Part shown: positions 23,440-34,110 of the stretch, piece after piece | Layout of the letters: every line of letters begins with the position of its first letter | Numbering within the stretch: position 1 is the first letter of the stretch | Assembly (NCBI GenBank): GCA_003427395.1 | Contig: BFEA01000588.1 | Coordinates: 361,770-414,080, forward strand | Length of the DNA stretch: 52,311 bases | Source of the DNA: Chara braunii | Lineage: Eukaryota > Streptophyta > Charophyceae > Charales > Characeae | Direction: 5' to 3' | Notes under the pieces: generated by a model | Database searches by the model: none | Seen by the model: only the letters and a program-made list of their open reading frames with translations | Told to the model about the DNA's origin: nothing | Position numbers and translations under genes: made by a program

Positions 23440-24171
23440 GTGTTCCGGCACCTAGTAATAACTCGCAAACCGATATCTCAGTATTTAATCAACAATAACA
23501 TACAAACATCATTCAAACTGCATTTGAGCAGCATTCAAGCAAACATTCAACCTCCACTCAATCAACATTCAATCGTCCGAGTTACTCGAAATTTCCAGTC
23601 AGTTTCAATCACCAATCAGTCAGTCATTGTTGAAAAGCACAGAGATTGGTTTCAGCATCTGGCTCAGCACATGAGTACAGTTTGGTCATTTTCAGTCGAC
23701 GGGTCAGTTTTGGCCAGGCTCAACAGGATTGCTTCCAATGAAGTTTTTCGATATCAGTATGTCAGTGTTGTTGGTTTCAGACAGAGGGTTTATCAGTCTT
23801 TGCAGTTCTCACGAGATTTGCAGGAGGCACTATCCACGATCTGAGACCCTACGTGAAGAAAGGTAAGGAGACTCATGAACACTTTGATTCAGTTTAGATC
23901 TCAGCGGCCAGATACCTTGAAGAGAGAGAGAGAACTTGACAAGAGCGGTATCAAGCTGATCTACTACTTCAGACCCAAGCTCTACACTAACTACACCAAG
24001 CCTCCAGTACCTTTCATTCTCACGGATGGTTCCTTCTGGGGAGACCCGATAGGTCTGGCCAAGAGATATATCTCGCCTACAGCGATTGATTCTGAGGTGG
24101 TTACCGAGCCGTCCGAGTTCAGACATCTTAGACGAGGGATTTTTTCTCAACCATATCTTTCTACTCTATGA
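23440..24171 (+). pseudogene. unassigned 240-residue frame with two TGA codons
   Basis: The frames 23440-23844 and 23875-24171 are in register, separated only by two TGA codons near 23842 and 23854. The protein includes FQHLAQHMSTVWSFSVDGSV, VVGFRQRVYQSLQFSRDL, IKLIYYFRPKLYTNYTKPPV and FILTDGSFWGDPIGLAKRY. Its length and balanced composition suggest a real but dead gene. I do not recognise the family. It lies 650 bp upstream of the element III primer-binding site, so it is either outside the element or inside its LTR. Confidence 0.4.
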
Positions 24172-24816
24172 GGGGAGTTTTGTGCTATGATTGACTTCCT
24201 CATCATGGGACTTGGATGAAAATGCTAAGAGCTTGCAGGTTTTAGGTGGCTTTACATTCAGAGGTCACAATCTCAGGAAGTGCATAGACATGGCTTGAGG
24301 CACAAAAGACACACAATCAATTGAGAGGTCAGTGATGAGACTTTAGAGGGACGAGTGAGGACTCTTGACTAGTGTTGGTCGTGTCTATTCGTTTGTGCTT
24401 TCCTGCGATGATTATGAGTTTTAATTCTTCCCTCATTTATCTCTGTCATTACTTGAGTCAACATGTCTTGCATCGTTCACGTTGCATTGCTTGATGATTA
24501 TGTTCTGTAATGATCTTGTTACGTTATCAAAATCAGAAAATTGGCAGAACTGATGCTTTCATGACATATCAGATTTCTATGATTATTATTTGCATGATTC
24601 TCTGCTGTTCCGAATCAAAATAAAAGATTCCTAAGACCGGGGAACGGCGAAGACCGCAATTTAAGGGTCTCGCTCGAAACCGGACGCACATAACATGAAG
24701 GGATTTGCTTTATCTAATTTATTTTATTTATTGCAATCATCAACCAAACCCTGCGTGATAGCCTGTTGTTTTTTTGGTCGCCCGAAGAGGCCTGACTAGA
24801 AAAAATGCGACAAAAA
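24172..24816. other. probable end of the element III 5' LTR
   Basis: AT-rich, gene-free stretch ending at the primer-binding site. It contains AAATAAAAG at about 24619 (polyadenylation-like), followed by a GC-rich block, as in many plant LTR R-U5 regions. No second copy was found after the integrase, so the LTR assignment rests on position only. Confidence 0.4.
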
Positions 24817-24835
24817 TGACGCCGTTGCTGAGGAC
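24817..24835 (+). other. candidate primer-binding site of element III
   Basis: TGACGCCGTTGCTGAGGAC differs by a few bases from TGGCGCCGTTGCCGGGGA, the primer-binding site commonly seen in plant Tat/Athila-type Ty3/Gypsy elements, which matches the 3' end of a tRNA (usually given as tRNA-Asp). It lies just upstream of element III coding sequence, in the expected orientation. Confidence 0.65.
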
Positions 24836-25149
24836 ATGAAAAGTTTTCGTGTCCGGAACGAGCCTGGGTCAGTATCAACTTTGAGCTTTTAATTAGGGTT
24901 TGAGAACTATTGAGAATCCCTGAATTTTTAGACTGACGTTATTATGTTGATTGAGACATCATTCTCTTGGAAATTCTCGGTTGCTAATTGGGTCGTATCT
25001 CTTTATGTGTGAGGTACCACACTGGACCGGAGGAGGAGACTGACTTTACTTATTGGAGAGGATTAGGCTTGATCATAGGTATGCCTTATGAGCCCTTAAT
25101 GTCCTTGAAGAACTGAGAAAGAAGAGAACGAGTTAGAGGGTAAGAAATT

Positions 25150-26930
25150 TCATCAAGAATGCTAACTACTGATTCACTGAAAGAACTATCAAAATTTACT
25201 ATTAAGGCGGTATTCCCCTATCAGTATAAACACTGTTGGATTTACCACTATGGCAGTTCGACCATCTGTGTAGTGCTGGTTCATTTATTGGAGAGAAATA
25301 TCTACGATATTCGTCCCATGTCAAGAACGGAGGCTGCAACGATGGTGAGGCCTTTAACTGGCTATGAGAAATTGTTGTTCAGTCTATCTATGATGAAAAA
25401 AAAAGATCTAATTAGGCGAAAGAAGAGAGTGGAATGAGGGTTAATGTCTGTAACATATGAGACAATTTCAATTCCTCCTATTCCTGAGAGCTACTGTAAC
25501 GAAAGTAATTGGTTGTCAATAATTGACATAGTACTGAGGTGGAAAAAATGAGAAGGTTGTCATGAGAGCAAGAGAAACTTCAGCAGAGGAAATCAGACAA
25601 AGAAGATTGAAATTTGGCAGAGGTTCATGTCCAAGCAAGGAAAACGTTGAGTGCCTCCTGAGATCACTGAACACTTTAAGTGAGAAAGAAGTGTTCCATA
25701 CAAGATTGTCAAGTATGAAATGGTTCAGAGTGGATGGGAGCAGGAACGATTCTTTGTACTGACATTTCACTTTACAGACGTGGACACATATGATGTATTT
25801 ATTTATCTTCCTAAGGAAGAAGTGTTGACGATGTCTATGGGAGATATTAAGGATTTGTCGACGAAGTTGTAATGAGAGAGAAAGAGAGACTTGAGAGAGA
25901 AAATAAGCGCTTCTTCGGGTCTACTAAGTTTGCTGTCTTTGAGGGATTCCCTGCTCCTTCTTTACCTGAGATTTTGTCAAGAAACAACTATTCTGCAGTG
26001 ATTGAGTTTGCACTAAAAGCGAGAAGAGACCAAAAATACAAATGAGTCGACCATACGTACCTCCAAAAGTGAGACCCTGGATTAGGTTAGGAGGAGGATA
26101 TAGGAAGCTAAGTAAGAAGGATTCTGATAAACTGCTCAATTCTCTTAATTTTATAACAAAGAGAACAGTGATTCCCTACGAAATTATGAGGTATGAGGCA
26201 CTAAAGAATCTGGGATGGAAACTTGATGGCATGTATGTTCTTACCTGCTATTTTATTGATCTTGATGAGTTTGACATTGGGATCTACATGCCGCGAAATA
26301 GGTTTGAAGAGTTTAAAAGTGATCGATATTGGCAACGAGCATTAGATATTGTGCGTAATGAAAAAAGAAGACTTGAACGAGCAGGGGAGAGCTTCTCTTG
26401 GATTACCTATGTTAGGCCTTGCATTGAGATACCGTCTCCACTTGTTGAAGGACTCATGTTTTTAGGGAATACTTGCTCAGTCATGATAAATTTTGTATGG
26501 AAGGTGCAGAGGGTTCAAAAAGAAAACTCTCAGCAACAAAAATAACTGTTGTGAGAGACAAACTTTATGAAGTAATTGAGTCTAATAATTCGTTTGTAAT
26601 CCTAAGATACGAGACCTGTGTAAGAGGGCAAATAATATTTCACATTCAAGTAGTCAAATTCATGAACACAGGTATCTTGGACATAAGGATTTATGCTCCA
26701 ATATGCCAAGAGAAGGAAGCTCATTATTTGGAATATTGGCTGAAAGTTTATATCAGTCTTATAAGGACAAAAGAGTGACTGAAAACATTACAGAGAAACG
26801 TAACTTGGGGAGAAGGAATAAGACAATTCGAGAGACTCCCTAGTTTCTTAACTACTAAAGGCTTTGATGACAGGAGAGACTGTTCGCCTCTCCTAGAGGC
26901 TATTGCCATAGTAGGTAACGCAAGGGAGAG
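25150..26930 (+). pseudogene. element III: leading ORF built of about four tandem 160-residue units
   Basis: Assembled across frames, the protein contains repeated units starting near 25150, 25560, 26042 and 26510. The best pair reads VPYKIVKYEMVQSGW then VLTFHFTDVDTYDVFIYLP (25690-25810) against IPYEIMRYEALKNLGW then VLTCYFIDLDEFDIGIYMP (26180-26295). A second block follows in each unit: FEGFPAPSLPEILSRNNYSA, VRPCIEIPSPLVEGLMFLGN and ISIPPIPESYCNESNWLSII. An ATG-started 57-residue piece at 25872-26045 overlaps the next ORF start by ATGA. Such a repeat ahead of gag is not something I can match to a known family. Plant Tat/Ogre elements are known to carry an extra ORF there. Confidence 0.6.
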
Positions 26931-27670
26931 TGACTCCACAGTAGTGATAAAGTCTTTACTCTTAAATACTTTTGAGCACCAGTTTGAGATTTCTTATTAC
27001 ACTCATCCAGAGGTCTTCCTCTTCTGACGCTGTCCAAAATGATCGATAATGCCTGGTTCTGTTGAACAACTAATATTTGGGGTTGTGCTAGAAGGAAGAG
27101 TGGTCAAGACAGAAGAGACTCTTCGGATCCGAGACAGAAACCTCTCTACTTTGGATGAACTTGAGTTTTTGCAACCTTTCTTCGATCGGATGAGAGATTC
27201 TGCCTCGAGAGTCGTCATTGACCAGACTGAGATCAACTATTTACTAAAAGTGATAAAAGTGCAGATTATTGAGAGAGTATCATATCACTCTTCCAGAGAA
27301 CGAGTATCTCTTGCAAGAAGAATTAACAGCGGTTCATAAGTCATGCAATTTGACTATGAGATTATTGACCTGACACGACACTTTATGATCTGGGATACTG
27401 TGAAAGGATATAACAAAAGATTGAGTAGGGATGATGAAAGGGAACTGATTGAGGCTTATATTGGAAGGCTGAGAAGGATTGTGTTACCTTTTACTACCAC
27501 TTAGTCTATTATTGCCTACACTCTCTACATACAAAATTCTCAAGGGGGAGAGCAAACAAGGAGGAGAGCGACAAACCTGTATCCCTTGAAAAAAGAGTAG
27601 GAGATTGAGAATAAGAAAGAAGAGGTCGAAAGTGACAGAAAGAGAGAATAGAGAGAGTTTCAGAGGAAGT
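26931..27670 (+). pseudogene. element III: region between the repeat units and gag
   Basis: The same plus-strand frame continues from 26473 to about 27900 with several stops. It contains VEQLIFGVVLEGRVVKTEET, LDELEFLQPFFDRMRDSA and FDYEIIDLTRHFMIWDTV. A weak fifth unit may be present (FEHQFEISYYTHPEVF near 26970), but I cannot align it securely. Continuity of frame into the gag start at 27671 suggests that the leading region and gag were once one polyprotein. Confidence 0.45.
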
Positions 27671-28193
27671 TTATGGTCAAAATGGCAGGACGAGGGAGAC
27701 CTAGTTCTTCTGCAGGGACTTATAAGGAGACCCTGGTTGATGTTATACGAGACCTGGTCGAGAGAGTTGACAACTTGACACAATAAAAGGAGGGTCAGAT
27801 ATAGCAAGAGCAAAGAGACCAGATGAGAGGATCCCATGCTTCAGAGGGTCCCAAGTAAATGATTTATGGGATGAGTATGAATTATTTGGGCTCAATTATG
27901 GTTGGACTGGTAAGCAGCGATTCAACACTTTCTATCTTATTGTGATATTGACTTGAGGTTGGTTGTCCAAGAGTTGATAGAAGGAGCTACAACACGGGAA
28001 GAAGTCAAAGAGAGAATGAAGAGAGAATTTGAGAAATACTTTGTTCCAACTACTACCAAATATCTTCTCAACATTAGAAGAGCTAAGTATGACACCTTCA
28101 ATGTCTTCCTTCAGACCTTTATCCGAGCAGCCAGACGAATTTTATATTTGGATGAGACTCAAAGATGTTATATTTTTCTGACTAATTTTACAA
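27671..28193 (+). pseudogene. element III: gag, N-terminal and capsid part
   Basis: It begins MVKMAGRGRPSSSAGTYKET with a helix (VIRDLVERVDNLTQ), then after stops and a frame change the capsid core: LIEGATTREEVKERMKREF, YFVPTTTKYLLNIRRAKYD and LQTFIRAARRILYLDETQR, typical of Retrotrans_gag helices. The text FLTNFT stops at the insertion and continues as NNERQTVINQA from 28696, so the target site was in coding sequence. Confidence 0.75.
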
Positions 28194-28692
28194 GGTTGTT
28201 TTACCGGACGTCCGGGACCCCCTTGACCGTCCAGGATGTCCGACCGGACGTCTGGTCGGACGTCGGATCGGACAAGGGTTATCCGACCTAGCGCAAAAAA
28301 AAAAAAAAAAAAAAAAAAATCTTTTTTTTTTTGAAAATTATCATGTGGTTTCTACCTTGCATAAGGTATTACCACCAAAATTTTGGCTAATTTGAGCTAG
28401 TAGAAAAAAAGATAAAAATCTTCAAAGTTTCTAATCCCTACCTATACCCACCAAAACCCCTCGTACCCCCCCTCCCACCCCAAATAGCACGCTATCACCA
28501 AATGCTCAGAAAATTCTGAATTTTTTTATGGGGGATCTCTATGGCATGCGCAATCCTTTCATTTTTATTTTTATTTATTATTTTTTCTTAATGTCAAAAA
28601 ATGGTTGTCCGGGATCCCGGACAACCCCCTACCGGACGGTTGGGGGAGACGTCCGGCCGAGACGTCCGACCATTAGACGACTGGTAACCTAG
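28194..28692. mobile_element. 499-bp palindrome-capped element inserted in element III gag
   Basis: TAATTTTACAA at 28183-28193 is repeated at 28693-28703, an 11-bp direct repeat consistent with a target-site duplication. The left end starts GGTTGTTTTACCGGACGTCC; the right end closes GACGACTGGTAACCTAG. Subterminal words CCGGACGTCCGG, CGGACGTC and GTCCGGGATCCCGGAC occur at both ends. The interior has an A-run (28294-28319) and is AT-rich, with no coding potential. Structure and end motifs match the larger insertion at 6086-7162, so both are placed in one non-autonomous family. Confidence 0.78.
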
Positions 28693-28703
28693 TAATTTTA
28701 CAA

Positions 28704-29852
28704 ATAATGAGAGACAGACTGTCATCAATCAAGCTTAGCACTACCCACTCAGATGAGATGAAATGGTTGCAATAGTCAGAACTCTGCCTACGGTCTCACA
28801 CAAGAAGTGGTCACTAGATCAGATCAGTACAGTGGCTAAAGACTGGGAGACCGGGAATGGTATGAACAGAGGGAATAATTTGAGAGTTGAAAATCTTATT
28901 TAACAGGTTATGGCCAATTACATGCATGCTAATCATACTGCTGAAGAAAAAGGGAAGAAGAAGGTTGAAAGTGAAGATGAGGCAGATTATGATGATGATG
29001 ACTATGAAGAGAGAGGATTCCTCCAGGTCAAGAATTAATAGAGGGAATGATCGAAAAAAGAACAGGGAAAAAAAAATATATGATGAACGTCCAAGGAAAA
29101 ATTTTGTTTGTTATTATTGTGGTGAAGGAGGTCATACTACCACCTACTGTAAACCTCTAGAGAAGGATGTGAAAAGTGGGGTGACAAAGAAGGATGCAAT
29201 GAGTCATGTCTGTGACAGTTCATGTAATAAATTGAATCCTAGACATCGTGGAGGTATGGGACTTTTTGCTCTTAAACTTGAAGAGAAGATGAAGAAAAAG
29301 AAGAAGAGAAAAACCAATGTGAATATCCACATCCTCATTGGTGACTTACATGAGGAACTTATGCAGAAAACCGATAACCCTGTCTTATTGACCGAATTAC
29401 CACTTCAGTCTATAACTTTAGTGGAAGACATATCTAATGATACTTCGTTGAACGAACTCTCGTTCGGGGAGAGTTCTGCTTCTCAGACTTCTTCTAAGTT
29501 AGTAGCATTTTCACGTTGTGAGCCCTCCTGTTCAACCAACATGATGTCTTTCGACGGTGATCTGCCACCGAAACTTATAATGAAACCCAATGAGGTGATT
29601 GGAGAAGTGAGGAATCTTCAGGCACGCTTTACACCACAAATGATAGCGGAAAAGAAGAGAAGAAAGGTTGAGGAGACTCTGATTGACATTTTTTGTGATC
29701 AAGAACCAGACCCTCAATTTAAGAAGAGTAAACAAGGGAAGAAAATAAAATTCATCCTCAATAGTGAGTTGAAAGATGAAATTGTAATTATGGATGTAAT
29801 TACAAAAATGTTAGAAGAAATGGAAAAGACTTGTCTTTCAAAAAGGCAATGA
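28704..29852 (+). pseudogene. element III: gag C-terminus with CCHC zinc knuckle
   Basis: After the insertion, gag continues and enters the 321-residue frame at 28887. A CCHC knuckle, CYYCGEGGHTTTYC (C75, C78, H83, C88; spacing CX2CX4HX4C), identifies the nucleocapsid. A long acidic and Ser-rich tail follows (LTELPLQSITLVEDIS; SFGESSASQTSSKLVAFS) that probably links to protease. The tail is unusually long (over 200 residues) for a plant Ty3/Gypsy gag. Confidence 0.8.
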
Positions 29853-30316
29853 CGTTAACACCAAAGTTGAGAGAGGAACTCAAGAAGTTAATTGATAAGA
29901 AAATGATGAAAGTTAATTATCTGGGATCAGTCTTTCCCAACCAAATCAACATAACCTTGAGAGGATGTAAAATGAGATTCGCAACCATGAGTTGTGGGTA
30001 TTTAACTATCTACATTAATAAGGTGAAAATTCGATCCCTAATGGACTCTGGGGCATAAATGATACTTATCTCTCAGAGAGCTATGGAAGCCTGTGATCTG
30101 ACCATTGATAGGCCCTCAAAGCAAATATTAAGTAATATTGTTGCGCAACTCTTCGTAGCAGGGTTTATTGACAACTTGCCTATCAAGGTTGGAATGATGT
30201 CAGTCGAACTGTTGGGATTCGTTGTGCCAGACCTAGACCATGATTGTATTTTGGGTACTTCATTCTTACATAGGATGAAAGTTGTCCAGTTCTTCAGTCG
30301 TGAGGGGTCATCCTAG
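29831..30316 (+). pseudogene. element III: retropepsin-like protease
   Basis: Two plus-strand ORFs in the same frame, separated by one TAA at 30056-30058. The text LRGCKMRFATMSCGYLTIY precedes SLMDSGA, the catalytic DSG triad; after the stop it continues MILISQRAMEACDLTIDR and ends with HDCILGTSFLHRM, the ILG box. TAA in place of CAA is a single C to T change. The domain length of about 130 residues fits the family. The N-terminus overlaps the gag frame by 22 bp in another frame. Confidence 0.82.
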
Positions 30317-31037
30317 ATCGGTTTGCAAGATCCGGAGACTGCATAGGAACATACCTTTATGGTCTGTACGTCTCATCATCGTAAGCATAAGATATCAACC
30401 AACTCAATCAGAAGGGAATAATTTGTTGAGAAGATGGGGAAGATAAAAGGAAAAGATAAGCAAGAAGTTGAGGACAAAATTTCGGTTGATATTAATCAGA
30501 TTTTGAAGATGATGAAAGCTTTTGGCAAGCTCAAAGATGAGGATTGACAGATTAATGCGTTAAAGAAGGCTGTGGAGACTGCTAAGAGCGAAAAAAATGA
30601 AATTAAAGTTTGCATCAACTCATCATTTTTTAGAAAAATAGTCACTCGGTCGAAGAGAAAATACAAGCCCAAGGGGGTAAAGAAGAACCAAGTGGCAGTC
30701 CTAATTGAAAAAGATTATGACTAGGCACTGGAAAAAGAAAGGAGAATTATCAAAGCATTAAGGGAATCTGCGAAATTGGGGAATAGAGTCAGTAGAGAAA
30801 TATTTGACACAATGAAGATAAAGTCAAATCAATTTATCTTACCTCAAGAAAAAAAATATATCTTCAGAGTGTGTCAAGAAATTTCTGGAGCATTCTCCTT
30901 TAATGACAAGGAGAGAGGACGGTTGGACGTGGATATGATCAAGATGACAAAAATTTGGATAGTTGATCATATTTCATAGAATGATAGACCAACCAAGTAT
31001 GCCCTGAAGGAAGAAGCAGATATAGTAAAATATTTTT
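30317..31037 (+). other. element III: protease-RT linker, Lys/Glu-rich
   Basis: Short open frames only. The ORF at 30776-30979 (VSREIFDTMKIKSNQFILPQ) and neighbouring text are highly charged. No domain was recognised. The position fits an extended tether between protease and RT. Confidence 0.4.
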
Positions 31038-31996
31038 TTGGAAATGAATGAACAAGTGGTGGAACATGCAAAACTATATATTGGTTTACTTCATAGAGGT
31101 ACGAAAAAATTAATTGAATATAAAACTTATCTACAAGCTTTGTCTTATTTTGATCGATTAGAATATGTTTCTATGATGACACATGAACATACTTATTCTT
31201 TAGTTGTAGAAAAACTTAAGAAGATTGTCTTCAATGTTGTCGAACCTCGTGACGGTACGTATACTAACCACTAGTTTTGTTTTTGGAAACCAAGGGGTAG
31301 ACTAAGATGGATACAGAACATTCAGAAACTCAACTCAGTAACGGTACGTAATGCACGTAGTCTTCCTAATATTGATCTCCTTTCTGAATTTTTTTTTGGT
31401 CGATGCATCTATTCTTTAATTGATTTATATTTTGCCATGATCAGTTTCTCATTGATCTCACTAGCCGACCAATGACCGTCATACACATGTTGAGGGACCT
31501 CATTCAAATGTGCATGGTATTTTAGGGTTGGACTAATAGTGTGGCAGTGGTTCAAAGGGATATGATCCAATTCATCCAGGATATCTCATCTGAGATAACC
31601 AGTCCTTACATTGATGATAATCTTGTGAAAGGGCCCCTAGTAAGAGATGAGACTTTGGTTGTTGATGATGTCAGAAAGTTTGTCTTGGAACATGCTGAAG
31701 GAGTAAAGTTGGTCCTAGAGAGACTTAAAAAATATAACCTGATTGTCAGTGGACCAAATTCCTTTTTCTTTCAAGCTAAGGTAACCATCTTGGGCTTTAT
31801 ATGTTTTTTCAAGGGTAGGAGCCCTGACCCCAAGAAGATAGATAAAATTTTGAAATGGCCTCTGCCACTCAAGCGAGTGACAGACGTCATAAGTTTCTTT
31901 AGTGTCTGTGGGTTCTGGAGGATTTTCATTCCTCATTTTGCTACCCTTGCAACGCCTCTAAGAGAGATGGTAAGACAAGGGGCTGACTTATCATGA
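31038..31996 (+). pseudogene. element III: reverse transcriptase
   Basis: RT spans two frames with a shift near 31435. The first half has KPRGRLRWIQNIQKLNSVTV and YSLIDLYF, holding the first catalytic Asp, after a TAG at a Trp position (31272-31274). The second half has HDQFLIDLTSRPMTVIHMLR, GWTNSVAVVQRDMIQ (a TAG replaces Gln just before it) and the active-site box SPYIDDNLVKGP (YIDD at 31607-31618). The thumb and connection follow: VTILGFICFFKGRSPDPKK and VCGFWRIFIPHFATLATPL. The PYIDD and VKGP wording differs from the usual plant YLDDILVYS, so this lineage is distinct from element II. Confidence 0.85.
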
Positions 31997-32707
31997 ACTG
32001 AGAAAAGACAGATTGTTACTGAGACTTTACAAGAAAAATTAAAAGATAAAAGAGTAGTGTTGGGAGTGTCTTGCTATAGTGATGAGGAAGGAAGACCCTT
32101 CATCATCGAGGCAGATGGAGGACCAGTGGCCCTTGGTGGTGTACTCATTCAAAAAGATGGGAATGGAAAAGAGAGACCCCTGAGATTTGAGAGTAGAACT
32201 CTAAACTCTACAGAAAGTGACTATACTCCATTCAGGAAGGAACTACTGACAATTATCAATTTTCTTAGGTGCTTCAGTCACTATGTACTTGGAAGGAGAC
32301 TCATCCTGAGGACTGATGTGTCTGTTGTGATTGGTGCTACTAAAAAACATCAACAAGTGGATCCTACAGTAAGCATGTGAATTGTCTTCATTTAGACTTT
32401 TGATTTTAAATTGGAAAAGATTCTCACTGAGAAAAATCGGGCAGATGGACTAAGCAGAATTGAATGGAAAAAAGGAGAAGATGAGAATGTTAATGGGTCA
32501 ATCGAAGAATCTACCTATATTGATAACTTTCTACATGAGGAAGACGATCAAGATTATAAGGCGCCAAGTTCCTATAAGTGAAGCTTATGACCTAAAGAAA
32601 GAGACAACTGGGGAGAAATCCCTAATGCTTATGTCTATGAATTAATTCTTGAAACGGAGGAAGAAGAAGAACTAAACAATTAGTATGCTAAAGTCAATGC
32701 AGCAGTT
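31997..32707 (+). pseudogene. element III: RNase H and connection to integrase
   Basis: The 107-residue frame at 32057 contains RNase H: IIEADGGPVALGGVLIQ (first Asp), STESDYTPFRKELLTIINFL (Glu) and RRLILRTDVSVVIG (second Asp). The end of the domain (ILTEKNRADGLSRI in another reading near 32425-32460) follows after a frameshift. The rest is a Glu/Lys-rich linker. All three acidic residues are kept. Confidence 0.8.
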
Positions 32708-34110
32708 GTGGATGCTCATGAACTGGGAGAGAGTTTCTATTCAAAGAATGAAAAAGAGGTTGAGAAGAAGGATGAAAAGGTATCATTCATCTTCGAAGAA
32801 TATGATGAAATCATGAAATTTATCAAGAAATTGGAAAGAATATGGAGAAAAAAAAAAAAGATGAAAAAAAAACAGCTAAAAAAATACTACAGCAAAAATT
32901 TAAGGAAGAAGTACATGCTAAAGAGAGGCCATCTCTTTATGGATGACAAAGGAGGCTTACCTCCACTAAGAGTTGTCTATGGGAAAGAAAGACAACTAGA
33001 AATAATTGTTGCTCTACATGAGGGGGTTGTTGGCGGTCATAGGGTTACTGAAGCAACTTACTCTAAGACAGTTATGATTTACAGATTTTGTAAGTCATGT
33101 GTGTTATGTCAAAAGAGGTCTAAATCAGGCATGATTGAGCCTTTATTTCCTATGATCCTGGTAGAGTCAAGCAGCCGATTCCACCGGATCTCATCACCAT
33201 TCCCCTGGGCAAGGGTGGTATGAGATACATATTGAGCATGAAAGATAATTTTCCAGGATATGAGACTCTGAAAAGGAAGACAGCTGAGGAAATGGTTGAT
33301 TGGATAGAGGAAGTCCATCTCAGATTTATCAGAGAGTTTATTTCAGACAGAGGATTTGAATTCAGGAATGAGATGGTAAGAAGGACCGCTCTCAAACTGG
33401 ATGTTAGAATTCGGTATGTAACCACTTATAATCCTCAAGCAAACGCACCTGTCGAGAGAGGTCATAAAACTCTAAAAGATTCATTAGCTAAATAGTGTGA
33501 AGGGAACCTCGGCAGCTGGCCGAAAGTACTCAGAGCTGCAGTTTATGCTGACAACATCACTGTCAAGAGAACTACTGATTATGCTCCATTCACTCTGTGG
33601 TATGGTCGGTATGCCACTTTGCCTATTGAGAGTATAATCAAAACCTGGTCAAGTCAAGAGAGTGACAAAGAATACTCCATTTCAGAACTTCTTCAGATCA
33701 GGATAAGGCAGATATCAGAGGTTGATAAGGTTGTGATGAATGCTACATAAAGAATGACAACCAGCAGACTGTCAGATCAAGAGAGATGGAACAAGAAGAG
33801 ATATGTAAGGAAAAAGAAACTGAAGATTGGTAGCATTGTCCTCTTGTTCGATAATTCCCTTGAGACGCAATGGACCAAACGGTTGGAGCCCAGATGACTC
33901 GGTCCCTACGAAATTACAGGCGAAGCAGAGGGCAAGGTTTATGATATATCAAAGATGGATGGTTCAAGAGTTTATGATATGGTGTCAGGATCAAGGCTTC
34001 GTAAGTTTATTTTCAGAGACCTTGACTTGGTCCCTACAATGATCACAAAGAAAGGAAAGAAAAGTCAATCATCCAGTAAGAGAGCAGTTTCAAAAAACTG
34101 AGAGAAGTAT
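32708..34110 (+). pseudogene. element III: integrase
   Basis: Zinc-binding region: ALHEGVVGGHRVTEATYS then FCKSCVLCQKRSK. After a shift near 33170 the catalytic core reads PPDLITIPLGKGGMRYIL (first Asp, codon 33187-33189), REFISDRGFEFRNEM (second Asp) and NAPVERGHKTLKDSLAK (Glu). The last two acidic residues are separated by 35 residues, giving DD35E. A TAG replaces Trp right after DSLAK (33493-33495). The C-terminal domain reads PYEITGEAEGKVYDISKMDG and LRKFIFRDLDLVPTMITKK, ending at about 34097. Active-site residues are complete; the gene is not, because of stops and shifts. Confidence 0.87.

Larger units (their letters stand above)
24817..34110 (+). mobile_element. element III: Ty3/Gypsy retrotransposon, frame-broken but with intact active sites
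   Basis: Order on the plus strand: primer-binding site, a leading region of tandem 160-residue units (25150-26930), gag (to 29852), protease (29831-30316), RT (31038-31996), RNase H (32057-32380), integrase (32900-34110). RT YIDD, RNase H D/E/D and integrase DD35E residues are present. Nonsense codons at glutamine and tryptophan positions plus several frameshifts make it non-functional. A 499-bp element is inserted in gag at 28194-28692. The 3' LTR was not recognised. The 1.22-kb repeats at 17763 and 36845 bracket it. Confidence 0.85.

Noticed and set aside
24817-24835. tRNA gene
   Set aside because: Only about 19 bp resemble a tRNA 3' end complement, with no cloverleaf around it. A primer-binding site explains it better.
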